A stretch of DNA of 64,000 bases, from contig NZ_BMGR01000007.1 of assembly GCF_014640295.1 (NCBI RefSeq), positions 216,925-280,924 on the forward strand, read 5' to 3'. This document shows positions 49,947 to 60,025 of this stretch, in pieces. The stretch comes from Paenibacillus abyssi. Lineage in GTDB: Bacteria; Bacillota; Bacilli; Paenibacillales; Paenibacillaceae. Numbering within the stretch: position 1 is the stretch's first letter; the number at the start of each line of letters is the position of its first letter. Under the pieces are notes generated by a model that had not been told where the DNA came from, searched no databases, and saw only the letters and a program-made list of their open reading frames with translations. The position numbers and the translations under genes are program-made.

Positions 49947-50698
49947 TGATTATCTGCAAGTCCGAAGTGGAACTGGGTTTCATGAGGGAAGCAGGCCGCA
50001 TCGTAGCGGATACGCACCGATTATTGGCACAGGCGATTACACCGGGCATAACAACCCGGGAGTTGGATCGGATAGCTGAAAACTATATTCGCAGTCAAGG
50101 TGCCGTGCCTTCCTTCAAAGGTTACAATGAATTTCCTGCCAGCATATGTGCTTCTGTGAACAATGAGTTAGTGCATGGTATCCCCGGAGCTCGTAAGCTG
50201 AATGACGGAGATATTATCAGCATTGACATCGGCGCACAATTTCAGGGCTATCATGGAGACTCGGCTTGGACTTATGGTGTAGGCCAAATTTCCGAGGAGG
50301 CTGCCCGTCTTCTCCGGGTAACGGAGGAGTCGTTGTATGCCGGATTGGAGCAAGTTAAGCCGGACACCCGCTTGTTTACTGTCTCGCATGCAATTCAGAA
50401 AGTAGTGGAAGATGCGGGCATGTCGATCGTTCGCGAGTATGTTGGTCACGGAATCGGTGCGGATCTTCATGAAGAACCGCAAATTCCGAACTATGGCATA
50501 CCTGGCCGCGGTCCGCGTTTGAAGCCCGGTATGGTACTTGCGATTGAACCGATGGTTGTGATCGGTGAGCGTTATGTACGTACCCTTGAGGATAACTGGA
50601 CGGTTGTCACTGAGGATAATACATGGTGCGCTCATTTCGAACATACCGTAGCGGTAACTGCGGACGGTTATGAAATATTGACCCGTTCCGGTTCCTAG
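49946..50698 (+). CDS. map: Methionine aminopeptidase, type I
   Basis: Map (250 residues) removes the N-terminal methionine from nascent proteins. The dinuclear metal ligands are recognisable in D-I-G-A-Q-F-x-G-Y-H-G-D, G-H-G-I-G, E-P-M and the C-terminal E-H-T. Translation is coupled to adk (TAATG). Confidence 0.97.
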   Translation: MIICKSEVELGFMREAGRIVADTHRLLAQAITPGITTRELDRIAENYIRSQGAVPSFKGYNEFPASICASVNNELVHGIPGARKLNDGDIISIDIGAQFQGYHGDSAWTYGVGQISEEAARLLRVTEESLYAGLEQVKPDTRLFTVSHAIQKVVEDAGMSIVREYVGHGIGADLHEEPQIPNYGIPGRGPRLKPGMVLAIEPMVVIGERYVRTLEDNWTVVTEDNTWCAHFEHTVAVTADGYEILTRSGS

Positions 50699-50701
50699 GC
50701 G

Positions 50702-50995
50702 GTGGCAAGTTCTTTGCAAACATTGCCTCAAATCGGTCAAATCGTTAAAGTGCTGCGGGGTAAGGACGAGGGCGGTTACGCGATCGTTATCGGTGTGGTT
50801 GATGAACGTTTCGCTATCATAGCGGACGGATTCAAACGTAAGTTTGATCAACCGAAACGCAAGAACCTGCTGCATTTGGAATTGCAACCCGACGTAAGCA
50901 GCGAAGTGGCGGATAGCATGCGTGAGACCGGCAGAGTAACGAACGGAAAACTGCGCTTTGCGATTCAGAAGTATATAGAACGGAAAGGAGAATGA
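50702..50995 (+). CDS. KOW-domain RNA-binding protein (L14e-like)
   Basis: This 97-residue protein starts with a KOW motif ([14 protein letters not shown]) and a basic middle, as in the L14e-like protein found between map and infA in Bacillales. Its role is unknown; ribosome association is plausible. Two starts compete: GTG 50702 and TTG 50714, the latter better spaced from AGGCGGTGG. Confidence 0.85.
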   Translation: MASSLQTLPQIGQIVKVLRGKDEGGYAIVIGVVDERFAIIADGFKRKFDQPKRKNLLHLELQPDVSSEVADSMRETGRVTNGKLRFAIQKYIERKGE

Positions 50996-50997
50996 CT

Positions 50998-51213
50998 GTG
51001 GCTAAAGAAGATGTGATTGAAGTCGAAGGGACGGTAATCGAACCGCTGCCCAATGCCATGTTCAAGGTGGAACTGGAGAACGGACATCAAATTCTCGCCC
51101 ATGTTTCCGGTAAACTCAGAATGCACTTTATTCGCATCCTGACAGGAGACAAAGTGGTCATACAGTTGTCGCCTTATGATTTAACAAGAGGTCGTATCAC
51201 CTATCGGAAGTAG
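50998..51213 (+). CDS. infA: Translation initiation factor IF-1
   Basis: IF-1 (71 residues) is an S1/OB-fold protein blocking the A site during initiation. [14 protein letters not shown] and the ending G-R-I-T-Y-R are present. GTG 50998 is seven bases after GGAG; ATG 50992 is too close to the site. Confidence 0.96.
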   Translation: MAKEDVIEVEGTVIEPLPNAMFKVELENGHQILAHVSGKLRMHFIRILTGDKVVIQLSPYDLTRGRITYRK

Positions 51214-51372
<159 letters not shown>

Positions 51373-51396
51373 ATACAGAAGGAGGGATAACGGAAT

Positions 51397-51765
51397 ATGG
51401 CTCGTATAGCTGGTGTAGACTTACCGCGTGACAAACGCGTCGAAATCGCCCTGCAATACATTTTCGGGATTGGTAAAACAACTGCCCAGAAAATTCTTGC
51501 GACTACAGGCATCGATGCACAAACTCGCGTGCGCGATTTAACGGAAGACGAAGTTAGCAAACTGCGTGAAACGATCGACAAATCGGTCAAAGTGGAAGGC
51601 GACTTGCGTCGTGAAATTTCGTTGAACATTAAAAGGTTGATTGAGATCGGCTGCTACCGTGGCATCCGTCATCGTCGTGGTTTACCTGTTCGTGGTCAAC
51701 GTACTAAAACAAATGCTCGTACACGGAAAGGTCCACGTCGGACCGTTGCGAATAAGAAGAAATAA
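51397..51765 (+). CDS. rpsM: 30S ribosomal protein S13
   Basis: S13 (122 residues) bridges the 30S head to 50[12 protein letters not shown] and the basic tail [11 protein letters not shown] are visible. GAAGGAGG precedes the ATG. Confidence 0.97.
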   Translation: MARIAGVDLPRDKRVEIALQYIFGIGKTTAQKILATTGIDAQTRVRDLTEDEVSKLRETIDKSVKVEGDLRREISLNIKRLIEIGCYRGIRHRRGLPVRGQRTKTNARTRKGPRRTVANKKK

Positions 51766-51783
51766 TAAGGGGGGATAACTGAA

Positions 51784-52179
51784 ATGGCAAAACCGAAAAA
51801 AGTGGTTCGTACCAAACGTCGTGACCGCAAAAATATTGAATCGGGCGTTGCGCACATCCGCTCAACGTTCAACAATACGATCGTTACGATTACCGATCCG
51901 CACGGCAACGCGATTTCTTGGGCAAGTGCTGGTAACCTGGGCTTCAAAGGTTCCCGTAAAAGCACGCCGTTTGCAGCGCAAATGGCAGCCGAGTCCGCCG
52001 CTAAAGCCGCAATGGAACACGGTATGAAAGCTGTTGAAGTCATGGTAAAAGGACCGGGTGCTGGCCGCGAAGCCGCAATCCGTTCGCTTCAAGCCGCTGG
52101 TCTTGAAGTTAACCTGATTAAAGACGTTACACCGATTCCGCATAACGGATGCCGTCCGCCAAAACGCCGTCGCGTATAG
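51784..52179 (+). CDS. rpsK: 30S ribosomal protein S11
   Basis: S11 (131 residues) lies in the 30S platform. [12 protein letters not shown] and the ending [12 protein letters not shown] are diagnostic. It is 18 bases after rpsM; no rpsD follows, as in Bacillus. Confidence 0.97.
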   Translation: MAKPKKVVRTKRRDRKNIESGVAHIRSTFNNTIVTITDPHGNAISWASAGNLGFKGSRKSTPFAAQMAAESAAKAAMEHGMKAVEVMVKGPGAGREAAIRSLQAAGLEVNLIKDVTPIPHNGCRPPKRRRV

Positions 52180-52306
52180 TTCTATTGATGTGGTATCAAA
52201 TATCTGCAACTTGTGAATAATGGTTGTGAAGGTTAGGCATACTACATGATTTGACCTAAAGAACGGGATGGATACGGAGCGACGTTTTGAAGGAGGGTTA
52301 AAATTA

Positions 52307-53251
52307 GTGATTGAGATCGAAAAGCCGAAAATCGAAACCGTAGAACTGAATGAAGATGGCACATACGGACGTTTTGTAGTTGAGCCGTTGGAGCGCGGTT
52401 ATGGTACGACACTGGGGAATTCGCTTCGCCGGATTCTGCTGTCGTCGCTGCCAGGAGCCGCGGTTACATCGGTACAAATTGACGGAGTGCTTCACGAGTT
52501 CTCGACGGTAGCCGGAGTACTCGAAGATGTTACGGAGATCATACTGAACCTTAAAGGCCTCTCGTTGAAAATACATTCCGACGAAGAGAAAGTGTTGGAG
52601 ATTGATGCGGAAGGCGAAGGGAACGTAACGGCCGGCGATATTCGTGCGGATAGCGATGTTGAGATTCTCAACCCTGATCTTCATATCGGTACATTGGCCT
52701 CCGGAGCGCGGCTGCATATGCGGATTTTTGCTAATCGCGGACGCGGTTACGTGCAGGCGGATCGTAATAAGAGAGAAGATCAGCCAATCGGCGTCATTCC
52801 TGTGGATTCGATCTACACGCCGATTACTCGCGTCAACTACAGCATTGAAAACACTCGCGTCGGTCAAGTGACCAACTATGACAAGCTGACCCTCGAAGTT
52901 TGGACAGATGGAAGCATTCGTCCTGAAGAAGCAGTAAGCTTGGGCGCAAAAATCTTGACTGAGCATCTGGACTTGTTCGTCGGATTGACGGATGAAGCCA
53001 AAGATGCTGAAATTATGGTCGAGAAGGAAGAAGATAAGAAAGAAAAAGTACTCGAGATGACGATCGAGGAACTGGATCTTTCCGTTCGTTCCTACAACTG
53101 TCTGAAACGTGCAGGCATCAATACCGTTCAAGAGCTGATTACGAAAACGGAAGAAGACATGATGAAAGTCCGCAACTTGGGCCGCAAGTCTTTGGAAGAA
53201 GTACAGGAAAAGCTCGAGGAGCTTGGTTTGGGCCTCCGCATGGAAGACTGA
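52307..53251 (+). CDS. rpoA: DNA-directed RNA polymerase subunit alpha
   Basis: RpoA (314 residues) has the dimerising N-terminal domain ([13 protein letters not shown]) and the C-terminal UP-element/activator domain ([16 protein letters not shown]). The family start is GTG 52307 after GAAGGAGGG; the frame extends 39 bases upstream without similarity. It follows rpsK by 127 bases. Confidence 0.97.
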   Translation: MIEIEKPKIETVELNEDGTYGRFVVEPLERGYGTTLGNSLRRILLSSLPGAAVTSVQIDGVLHEFSTVAGVLEDVTEIILNLKGLSLKIHSDEEKVLEIDAEGEGNVTAGDIRADSDVEILNPDLHIGTLASGARLHMRIFANRGRGYVQADRNKREDQPIGVIPVDSIYTPITRVNYSIENTRVGQVTNYDKLTLEVWTDGSIRPEEAVSLGAKILTEHLDLFVGLTDEAKDAEIMVEKEEDKKEKVLEMTIEELDLSVRSYNCLKRAGINTVQELITKTEEDMMKVRNLGRKSLEEVQEKLEELGLGLRMED

Positions 53252-53295
53252 TGGTGTGAGTCTCTCACACATCTTTGAAAAGGAGGGGAAATTCG

Positions 53296-53661
53296 ATGGC
53301 ATACCAAAAGTTGGGGCGTGACGCTAGCGCACGGAAAGCATTGTTCCGTGATCTGGTAACCGACCTGTTCCTTTATGAGCGGATCGAAACGACTGAAGCA
53401 AAAGCGAAAGAAGTTCGTTCTATCGCTGAAAAACTGATTACTAAAGCTAAAAAAGGTGATCTGCATGCTCGTCGTCAAGTGGCTGCTTATGTGCGTCGCG
53501 AAACCATTGACGGTGAACAAGACGCAATCCAAAAGCTGTTCTCCGAGCTGGCTAGCCGCTACTCGGAACGTGCGGGCGGATATACACGCATTATGAAGCT
53601 GGGTCCTCGTCGCGGTGACGCGGCTCCTATGGTTTATTTGGAATTGGTGGATCGTGCTTAA
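53296..53661 (+). CDS. rplQ: 50S ribosomal protein L17
   Basis: L17 (121 residues) starts M-A-Y-Q-K-L-G-R-D and holds [13 protein letters not shown] 53296 follows AGGAGGGG. It is the last gene of the alpha operon; a terminator follows. Confidence 0.97.
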   Translation: MAYQKLGRDASARKALFRDLVTDLFLYERIETTEAKAKEVRSIAEKLITKAKKGDLHARRQVAAYVRRETIDGEQDAIQKLFSELASRYSERAGGYTRIMKLGPRRGDAAPMVYLELVDRA

Positions 53662-53673
53662 TTGAGCGGACTG

Positions 53674-53704
53674 AAAGGGTGGACCAAACGGCCACCTTTT
53701 TTTT
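53674..53704 (+). terminator. Terminator of the S10-spc-alpha cluster
   Basis: AAAGGGTGG pairs with CCACCTTTT, with an inner CC/GG pair after one mismatch. A run of eight T residues follows. Confidence 0.85.
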
Positions 53705-53776
53705 CTGCCAACCGGGTTGATAGTTCCCTGTGAATTCCGCGGCTGCGACAATGACGGGGTTCCAGCTGCTGTTAAA

Positions 53777-53818
53777 ACAGTGTTCCCTTGATCAGTCAAG
53801 GCGGTAGGAACACCGTTG
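53777..53818 (+). repeat. Nested inverted repeat in the rplQ-truA gap
   Basis: An 11-base arm (53777-53787) pairs with 53808-53818 with one mismatch, enclosing CTTGA/TCAAG (53788-53792 with 53797-53801). It is directly followed by the 15-base word shared with 37319-37333. Confidence 0.6.
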
Positions 53819-53916
53819 TAAAGGCAGGACGTACTGCAAGAAGCGGTGAAAGGCCCTCTGAACCACGCAGGGAAAGTCGATGAATGGATAGAGGGAAAGC
53901 TGCAAGGAGGATTAGA

Positions 53917-54660
53917 ATGCGCAACATCTGTATGACGGTTAGTTATGATGGGACGGAGTATAACGGCTTTCAGAGCCAGCCAATCGGCAGAACGATTCAG
54001 GGGGAGATTGAGAAGGCGATTCATGCGCTGACCGGTGAGGATGTAAAGATTCACGGATCAGGACGCACGGATGCCGGTGTGCATGCCCGCGGGCAGGTAT
54101 TCAATTTCCTGACGGAATCGCAAATCCCGGTCGGCAAATGGGCCATTGCCGTGAACTCGCGCCTTCCTGACGATATCGTGATACGCGGAGCGGAGGAAGT
54201 GCCGCTCTACTTTCATGCCAGGCGTTCTGCCAAGCGCAAGACGTACCGTTATTCGATCCGGATGGGCAGGTACCCGGATGTATTTAACCGTCGCTACGAG
54301 TTCCATCATTATAATCCTTTGCAGCTCGATCCGATGCGTGAAGCCTTGGAATACCTGATTGGTGAACACGACTTCACGACATTCACTTCCATTCACTCGA
54401 CGAAGAAAAGCCATGTCAGGACGATATACGAGGCCAAGTTGGTAGAAGCGGATGGAGTTGTTCATACGTATTTTACCGGTAACGGTTTTTTGTATAATAT
54501 GATCCGGATTATTATGGGAACTTTGATGCGGATCGGTGAAGGAAAGATGTCCGCAGCAGATATGCCGAGCATCCTTGCAGCATGTGATCGGACGAAAGCC
54601 GGACCAAAAGCGATGGCTCACGGCCTCACATTGTGGGAAGTGGAATACACGTCAAAATGA
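53917..54660 (+). CDS. truA: tRNA pseudouridine(38-40) synthase TruA
   Basis: TruA (247 residues) makes pseudouridine in the anticodon stem-loop. S-G-R-T-D-A-G-V-H-A contains the catalytic aspartate, and G-F-L-Y-N-M-I-R is present. ATG 53917 has AAGGAGG upstream. The ECF transporter genes that often lie between rplQ and truA in Bacillales are absent. Confidence 0.96.
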   Translation: MRNICMTVSYDGTEYNGFQSQPIGRTIQGEIEKAIHALTGEDVKIHGSGRTDAGVHARGQVFNFLTESQIPVGKWAIAVNSRLPDDIVIRGAEEVPLYFHARRSAKRKTYRYSIRMGRYPDVFNRRYEFHHYNPLQLDPMREALEYLIGEHDFTTFTSIHSTKKSHVRTIYEAKLVEADGVVHTYFTGNGFLYNMIRIIMGTLMRIGEGKMSAADMPSILAACDRTKAGPKAMAHGLTLWEVEYTSK

Positions 54661-54684
54661 TCAAGAGAAATGAATAAAATTCGC

Positions 54685-54713
54685 TTGCTCATCACGATTA
54701 TTTGTAGTAAAAT
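54685..54713 (+). promoter_or_regulatory. Promoter of rplM-rpsI
   Basis: TTGCTC (54685-54690) and TAAAAT (54708-54713) are 17 bases apart, 25 bases after the truA stop. Confidence 0.65.
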
Positions 54714-54715
54714 AT

Positions 54716-54779
54716 AACTTGTGCTTTCTTAGTGGCTCTCCCACAGCCCCGACTAAGTTAGCCTCCAACAAAGCAAGTT
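54716..54779 (+). promoter_or_regulatory. Structured rplM leader, probable L13 leader
   Basis: AACTT and GCTTT near 54716-54726 pair with AAAGC and AAGTT near 54769-54779, enclosing TTAGT/ACTAA. An L13-binding leader at this site is known in Firmicutes; assignment is by position and shape. Confidence 0.55.
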
Positions 54780-54864
54780 ACAACGAGATACACTTAACTT
54801 AAAACAATGAAGCTTATTTAAGAATACATGCGATTTGTTTGATCGAATGAAGGAGGATCATCCC

Positions 54865-55302
54865 ATGCGTACCACGTATATGGCCAAGCCTAATGAAGTT
54901 GAGCGCAATTGGTACATCATTGATGCCGAAGGCAAAACGCTCGGTCGTCTGGCAAGCGAAGCGGCAGCGCTGATTCGCGGCAAACACAAACCGCAATTCA
55001 CTCCACACGTTGATACTGGTGACTTCGTAGTCGTCATCAATGCGGAGAAAATCGTTCTGAGCGGAAAGAAACTTCAGGACAAAATGTACTACCGTCACTC
55101 CCACTATCCGGGCGGATTGAAAGTGACGTCAGCTCAGGATATGCTCGCTAAGAAACCTGAGCGCGTTGTTGAACAAGCTGTTCATGGCATGCTGCCTAAG
55201 AACCGTTTGGGCGACAAAATGAAGCTCAAGCTGAAAGTCTATGCCGGACCGGAACACCCACATCAAGCACAAAATCCTGAAGTTTACGAACTTCGCGGGT
55301 AA
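54865..55302 (+). CDS. rplM: 50S ribosomal protein L13
   Basis: L13 (145 residues) is an early assembly protein. [15 protein letters not shown] and G-M-L-P-K-N-R-L-G are visible. ATG 54865 follows AAGGAGG. It pairs with rpsI, 18 bases on. Confidence 0.97.
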   Translation: MRTTYMAKPNEVERNWYIIDAEGKTLGRLASEAAALIRGKHKPQFTPHVDTGDFVVVINAEKIVLSGKKLQDKMYYRHSHYPGGLKVTSAQDMLAKKPERVVEQAVHGMLPKNRLGDKMKLKLKVYAGPEHPHQAQNPEVYELRG

Positions 55303-55320
55303 GAAAGGGAGGACAGTTTC

Positions 55321-55713
55321 ATGGCTCAAGTACAATACTATGGAACAGGTCGTCGTAAACACTCGGTCGCACGTGTGCGTCTTGTTCCGGGTGAAGGACG
55401 AATCATTATTAATAAACGTGAGCTGGATGAATATTTCGGTCACGAAACATTGAAATTAATCGTTAAACAACCACTCGCTTTGACAGAAACACTGTCCAAG
55501 TATGACATTCTTGTTCTTGCACATGGCGGCGGAACAACTGGCCAAGCCGGAGCAATCCGTCACGGCATTTCCCGTGCGCTTCTGAAAGCCGATCCGGAAT
55601 TCCGTCCAGCACTGAAACGTGCCGGATTCCTGACTCGTGACCCACGGATGAAAGAACGTAAGAAATACGGTCTTAAAGCGGCTCGCCGCGCACCTCAGTT
55701 CTCGAAACGTTAA
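55321..55713 (+). CDS. rpsI: 30S ribosomal protein S9
   Basis: S9 (130 residues) reaches P-site tRNA with its basic C-terminal tail, here ending [19 protein letters not shown] and T-R-D-P-R are present. A terminator follows. Confidence 0.97.
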   Translation: MAQVQYYGTGRRKHSVARVRLVPGEGRIIINKRELDEYFGHETLKLIVKQPLALTETLSKYDILVLAHGGGTTGQAGAIRHGISRALLKADPEFRPALKRAGFLTRDPRMKERKKYGLKAARRAPQFSKR

Positions 55714-55726
55714 TATTGTACACCGT

Positions 55727-55759
55727 ACCTTCTCTGTAGCCACGGAGAAGGTATTTTTT
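55727..55759 (+). terminator. rplM-rpsI terminator
   Basis: ACCTTCTC pairs with GAGAAGGT around a loop. ATTTTTTATTGTTTTT follows. Confidence 0.85.
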
Positions 55760-55783
55760 ATTGTTTTTAACTGAACAAAATGA

Positions 55784-55812
55784 TTGCTCAATCGCCCTGG
55801 AAGACGTATAAT
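55784..55812 (+). promoter_or_regulatory. Promoter of cysH-sat
   Basis: TTGCTC (55784-55789) and TATAAT (55807-55812) are 17 bases apart. The untranslated leader is only about 45 bases, too short for a SAM riboswitch. Confidence 0.75.
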
Positions 55813-55862
55813 ACTTATAAAGCATACAAAATTACTAGGGATTAAAAATGGAGGTTATTCGA

Positions 55863-56555
55863 ATGAATCTGTTTGTAAAAGAAGCGCTCGTAAAGCAGAA
55901 GGCGGAAGAGCTCGAAAATGCATCGCCCGAAGCTATTTTACAATATGCGGTTGAGACGTTTCCGAATATCACATTGGCGTGCAGTTTCGGTGCGGAAGAT
56001 GTTGTGCTCGTCGATATGCTTCAGAAAATCAGTCCCAAAACTGACATTTTCTACTTGGATACGGATTTTCATTTCAAAGAAACCTATGAAACCCGTGATC
56101 GCTTGGAAGAACGCTATAACCTGAAGTTTGTACAGGCGAAAACTTTGGTAACACCGGAAGAGCAAGCTGCAAAGCATGGTGAGGCGCTATGGAAGAGCGA
56201 TCCGAACGCGTGCTGCAACATCCGTAAAGTCGAGCCGCTCACTCAAATTTTATCGAAATACGAAGCATGGATTACCGGGATCCGCCGCGACCAAGCGCCT
56301 ACTCGGGCCAATGCGAAGAAGATTGAATATGATACAAAGTTCGGTTTGATTAAGTTTAACCCGATTGCTGGCTGGACATCCGAAGATGTATGGAATTATA
56401 TCCGTGCTAACGATGTGATCTACAACCCGCTGCACGATAACCATTATCCAAGCATCGGCTGTGAATATTGCACGCGTCAAGTTATGCCAGGTGAAGATCC
56501 GCGCGCGGGTCGTTGGTCCGGCAATGACAAAACAGAGTGCGGATTGCATAAATAA
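55863..56555 (+). CDS. cysH: Adenylyl-sulfate (or PAPS) reductase
   Basis: CysH reduces activated sulfate to sulfite. The 230-residue protein has C117-C118 and C200-x-x-C203, the [4Fe-4S] ligands of the APS-reductase type, and catalytic C226 in E-C-G-L-H. With sat next door and no APS kinase (cysC) visible, direct use of APS is the likely route. ATG 55863 is used because GGAGGTT lies nine bases before it and overlaps the in-frame ATG 55848. Confidence 0.94.
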   Translation: MNLFVKEALVKQKAEELENASPEAILQYAVETFPNITLACSFGAEDVVLVDMLQKISPKTDIFYLDTDFHFKETYETRDRLEERYNLKFVQAKTLVTPEEQAAKHGEALWKSDPNACCNIRKVEPLTQILSKYEAWITGIRRDQAPTRANAKKIEYDTKFGLIKFNPIAGWTSEDVWNYIRANDVIYNPLHDNHYPSIGCEYCTRQVMPGEDPRAGRWSGNDKTECGLHK

Positions 56556-56582
56556 AGGATAAACTTAGGAGGCTCAAGCAGC

Positions 56583-57752
56583 ATGAGTACAATTTTGCCG
56601 CATGGCGGCGTATTGATTAACCGTGTCGCAGAGGGAGCAGAGCGCGAGTCGCTGCTTGCTGAAGCTGGCAATTTAAAATCGATCAACATTAATGCATGGA
56701 CAATTTCCGATCTTGATCTGATTGGCGTAGGCGCGTTCTCGCCGTTAACCGGCTTTTTGAACGAAGAGGACTACAAATCGGTTGTTGAACGGATGCGCCT
56801 GGCAAACGGTACAGTATGGAGTATTCCGATTACGTTGGCTGTTGATGAAGCAAAAGCTTCCGAGCTGTCGATCGGTGACCGCGTATCGCTTGTTGGAGAA
56901 GAAGACGGAGTTACTTATGGTCTGATTGATGTGGAGAGCATTTATAATGTCGACCAAAAGGTGGAAGCGGTAAATGTGTTCAAGACCGATGATCTGGAAC
57001 ATCCAGGCGTGCAAAAGCTATTCTCACGGCCTTCAACCTATGTTGGCGGAACAATCACCGTATTGAACCGTCCGAAGCCGGAGCGTTTCGAAGAGTACTA
57101 CTTCGATCCTTCGGAAACTCGTCGTTTGTTCGCTGAGAAGGGCTGGCGCTCCGTTGTCGGCTTCCAAACCCGTAATCCGGTACACCGTGCGCATGAGTAC
57201 ATTCAGAAGTGCGCAATGGAAATCGTAGACGCGTTGTTCCTTAACCCGCTTGTCGGGGAGACGAAGTCGGATGATGTTCCGGCTAACGTTCGGATGAAGA
57301 GTTATGTCTCGCTGCTCGAGAATTACTATCCGGAAGATCGTGTGTTTCTGGGCGTATTCCCGGCGGCTATGCGTTATGCTGGACCGCGCGAAGCGATCTT
57401 CCATGCGATGGTTCGCAAAAACTATGGCTGTACGCACTTTATCGTCGGACGCGACCATGCTGGCGTAGGTGACTACTATGGCACTTACGAAGCGCAGGAT
57501 CTTCTCAAGTCCTTCCCTGCTGAAGATCTCGGAATTACGCCTTTGTACTTCGAGCACAGCTTTTTCTGTACGAAATGCGGAAACATGGCTTCAAGCAAAA
57601 CATGTCCGCATGACAAGGAGCATCATTTGACGCTGTCCGGTACGAAAGTACGCGCTATGCTGCGCGATGGAGTCGTCCCACCGCCGGAATTCTCGCGTCC
57701 TGAAGTCGCGAAGATTCTGATCGAGGGTATGGCTGAGCATTACGTGCTGTAA
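56583..57752 (+). CDS. sat: Sulfate adenylyltransferase (ATP sulfurylase)
   Basis: Sat (389 residues) makes APS from sulfate and ATP. The active-site words [10 protein letters not shown] and G-R-D-H-A-G-V-G and a zinc-ribbon-like C-T-K-C-G are visible. It is the single-chain type and not CysDN. It follows cysH by 27 bases and supplies its substrate. Confidence 0.96.
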   Translation: MSTILPHGGVLINRVAEGAERESLLAEAGNLKSININAWTISDLDLIGVGAFSPLTGFLNEEDYKSVVERMRLANGTVWSIPITLAVDEAKASELSIGDRVSLVGEEDGVTYGLIDVESIYNVDQKVEAVNVFKTDDLEHPGVQKLFSRPSTYVGGTITVLNRPKPERFEEYYFDPSETRRLFAEKGWRSVVGFQTRNPVHRAHEYIQKCAMEIVDALFLNPLVGETKSDDVPANVRMKSYVSLLENYYPEDRVFLGVFPAAMRYAGPREAIFHAMVRKNYGCTHFIVGRDHAGVGDYYGTYEAQDLLKSFPAEDLGITPLYFEHSFFCTKCGNMASSKTCPHDKEHHLTLSGTKVRAMLRDGVVPPPEFSRPEVAKILIEGMAEHYVL

Positions 57753-57888
57753 TTAAGACCTATATCGTTTGCATAATGAACCGCCTCGTCCCATATAGAT
57801 GGTAAAGAGCGCGAAGGCCAGTCTGACTAAAGAAGTCGGATGGGCCGCGCGACCTTTGCAAATCGTTATGGACGGGGTGGTTTTTTCT

Positions 57889-58656
57889 ATGCGCCGAGGA
57901 TTGAGAAGCCGGGTGGTCATCTGGTTGAATTATCGGGGAGCGCTGCGAATCAGCACCGGCATGGTGATGGTTCTGTTGACTGTGCTTCTGCTCACGCAGG
58001 ATATGCCTTCCTCACGCACTTGGACGTATTGGACACTGCCGTTATCAGGCAAGGTCATTGCTATCGATGCGGGACATGGAGGTATTGATGGCGGAGCGGT
58101 CAGCAAGCAGGGATTGGTGGAGAAAGATTTGAATCTGGCGATAGCGCTTTATTTACGTGATTATTTGCAGGAAGCTGGGGCCTTGGTCTATCTGACACGT
58201 GAAGGGGATTATGATCTGGCGCAGGAGGGTACACCAGCGTACAAACGGAGGAAGACAGAGGATCTTTTGCAGCGTGTTCAGATGATAAAAGATTATAAGG
58301 CCGATGCCGCGATCAGCGTTCATATGAACAGCATTCCGCAGGAGCGCTGGTCAGGGGCGCAAACGTTCTATTATCCGAACCATCCCGATAATGAATCTCT
58401 TGCCGCACTCATTCAAGAGGAAATTAAGCGCAACCTGGAGAACACGAGCCGAGCGGCCAAAACGGTGAATACGGTTTATTTGCTAAAGGCGATCGAGGAA
58501 ATTCCAACCGCTTTGGTAGAGGCCGGATTTTTATCCAATTCATCCGAAGCGCAGCGTTTGGGCGATGCTGAATATCAAAGGCAGGTAGCGGCATCGATCT
58601 ACCAAGGCATTTTACGGTTTTTTTCCGGAGAGCGGAAGAGTCCGCCGCAATCATGA
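57889..58656 (+). CDS. cwlD: N-acetylmuramoyl-L-alanine amidase CwlD
   Basis: CwlD with PdaA makes the muramic-delta-lactam of spore cortex peptidoglycan. This 255-residue protein has an N-terminal membrane anchor (about 15-40), then an Amidase_3 domain with D-A-G-H-G-G (zinc His), E-K-D-L-N (Glu), the S-V-H-M-N His and V-E-A-G-F-L-S-N. ATG 57889 has GGGGTGG at good spacing; the frame opens 90 bases earlier without support. It is expected to be sporulation-controlled. Confidence 0.92.
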   Translation: MRRGLRSRVVIWLNYRGALRISTGMVMVLLTVLLLTQDMPSSRTWTYWTLPLSGKVIAIDAGHGGIDGGAVSKQGLVEKDLNLAIALYLRDYLQEAGALVYLTREGDYDLAQEGTPAYKRRKTEDLLQRVQMIKDYKADAAISVHMNSIPQERWSGAQTFYYPNHPDNESLAALIQEEIKRNLENTSRAAKTVNTVYLLKAIEEIPTALVEAGFLSNSSEAQRLGDAEYQRQVAASIYQGILRFFSGERKSPPQS

Positions 58657-58691
58657 TGGCAAAAAGTCCAGTCCAACACTGGCTGTATCGC

Positions 58692-58719
58692 TTGGAGATG
58701 AGTGAATATATGATATAAT
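58692..58719 (+). promoter_or_regulatory. Promoter of salA
   Basis: TTGGAG (58692-58697) and TATAAT (58714-58719) are 16 bases apart, with an extended -10 TGA. It lies 63 bases before salA. Confidence 0.7.
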
Positions 58720-58782
58720 GGAAGGCATTAAGTGTTGGGATCAAGACTATGGCGGCGAGCAGAAAAGGTGTGAGGAATAACG

Positions 58783-59973
58783 ATGGTGACACGCGAGCAA
58801 GTTATGGAAGCGATTGGACCGGTTATCCGTTCCAAAGAAACGGCGGATCTGGTCATGATCCGCGATATCATGGTGAAGGACCGTCAACTATCGATGACGG
58901 TCCTGCTCTCCAGCGACGAAGCAAAGCCGTCGCTGGAAGCCGCGCTGCGCGAGGCGCTTGCTCCGCTCGGGGCCGAAAACGTGCACTTCCGTTTTCGTGC
59001 CATGAGCGAGCAGGAGCGCGCGGAAGCGCTCGAGCAGCGCGGCTCAGCGCCTGCAGCGGCAGGCGCTGGCAGCGCTGGCGCCAGCACGCCGCGCAGCGCC
59101 GCTGCAGGCGCTGGCGCCCCCCGCGGCACAGCCGGGGGCGGACAAGCGGCCGCCGGCCAGCCCGTGAAGGGGCATGGCGCCGGCATGGACGTGCACCCGC
59201 TGCTGCGGGAAGGCAGCGGTGTGCAGTTCATCGCCGTCGCCAGCGGCAAAGGCGGCGTAGGCAAGTCTACGGTGACCGTCAATCTGGCGGTCGCCTTGGC
59301 CCGCAAGGGCAAGCGTGTCGGCATTATCGATGCCGACATTTATGGCTTTAGCGTGCCGGATATGATGGGTATCGAAGATCGTCCGGAAGTGGTTAACAAG
59401 CGCGTCATTCCGATTGAGAAGCATGGCGTGAAAGTGATGTCGATGGGCTTCTTCGTCGAGGATAACAGTCCGGTCGTATGGCGCGGCCCGATGCTCGGTA
59501 AGATGCTGCGCAATTTCTTTGCAGAGATTGAATGGGGAGAGCTTGATTACTTGCTGCTCGATCTGCCGCCGGGAACGGGCGATGTGGCGCTTGACGTGCA
59601 TCAAATGATCCCGCAAAGCAAAGAGATCATTGTCACGACGCCGCATGCTACGGCAGCCTTTGTAGCGGCAAGGGCCGGCGCAATGGCGATCAAGACAGAG
59701 CATGAAATACTCGGTATCATCGAGAATATGTCCTATCATGAGTGCAGCCACTGCGGAGAGCGCGAATATATATTCGGCCGGGGAGGCGGCGCGCGTCTGG
59801 CCGAGTCGCTCAATTCGGAGCTGCTTGCTCAGATTCCGCTCGGCGCGCCGGATAATCATATCTCGGAGCCGGATTTCTCGCCGTCTGTTTACAAAGCCGA
59901 ATCGGCGACAGGACAGATTTATTTGGACATTGCACAGAAAATACTGGATCAATATGAACAGGCCGCTGAATAG
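58783..59973 (+). CDS. salA: Mrp/ApbC-family P-loop ATPase (SalA)
   Basis: The 396-residue protein has an N-terminal MIP18/DUF59-like domain (about 1-80), an Ala/Gly-rich linker (87-135) and a Mrp ATPase domain with S-G-K-G-G-V-G-K-S-T at 154-163 and C-S-H-C near 325. Mrp proteins carry Fe-S clusters; in Bacillus subtilis SalA also represses scoC. The linker has very GC-rich, Ala-rich coding unlike its neighbours. GAGGAAT precedes the ATG. Confidence 0.93.
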   Translation: MVTREQVMEAIGPVIRSKETADLVMIRDIMVKDRQLSMTVLLSSDEAKPSLEAALREALAPLGAENVHFRFRAMSEQERAEALEQRGSAPAAAGAGSAGASTPRSAAAGAGAPRGTAGGGQAAAGQPVKGHGAGMDVHPLLREGSGVQFIAVASGKGGVGKSTVTVNLAVALARKGKRVGIIDADIYGFSVPDMMGIEDRPEVVNKRVIPIEKHGVKVMSMGFFVEDNSPVVWRGPMLGKMLRNFFAEIEWGELDYLLLDLPPGTGDVALDVHQMIPQSKEIIVTTPHATAAFVAARAGAMAIKTEHEILGIIENMSYHECSHCGEREYIFGRGGGARLAESLNSELLAQIPLGAPDNHISEPDFSPSVYKAESATGQIYLDIAQKILDQYEQAAE

Positions 59974-59996
59974 CAGCTCACAATAATCCAATAAAT

Positions 59997-60024
59997 AAAA
60001 AGGGCTACATAAGTAGCCCTTTTT
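59997..60024. terminator. Bidirectional terminator between salA and gerD
   Basis: AAAAAGGGCTAC and GTAGCCCTTTTT form a 12-base-pair stem with A and T runs on both sides, serving both convergent genes. Confidence 0.9.
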
Positions 60025-60025
60025 A

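Noticed and set aside
55813..55862. SAM (S-box) riboswitch before cysH
   Set aside because: The leader is only about 45-50 bases with no terminator, too short for an S-box.
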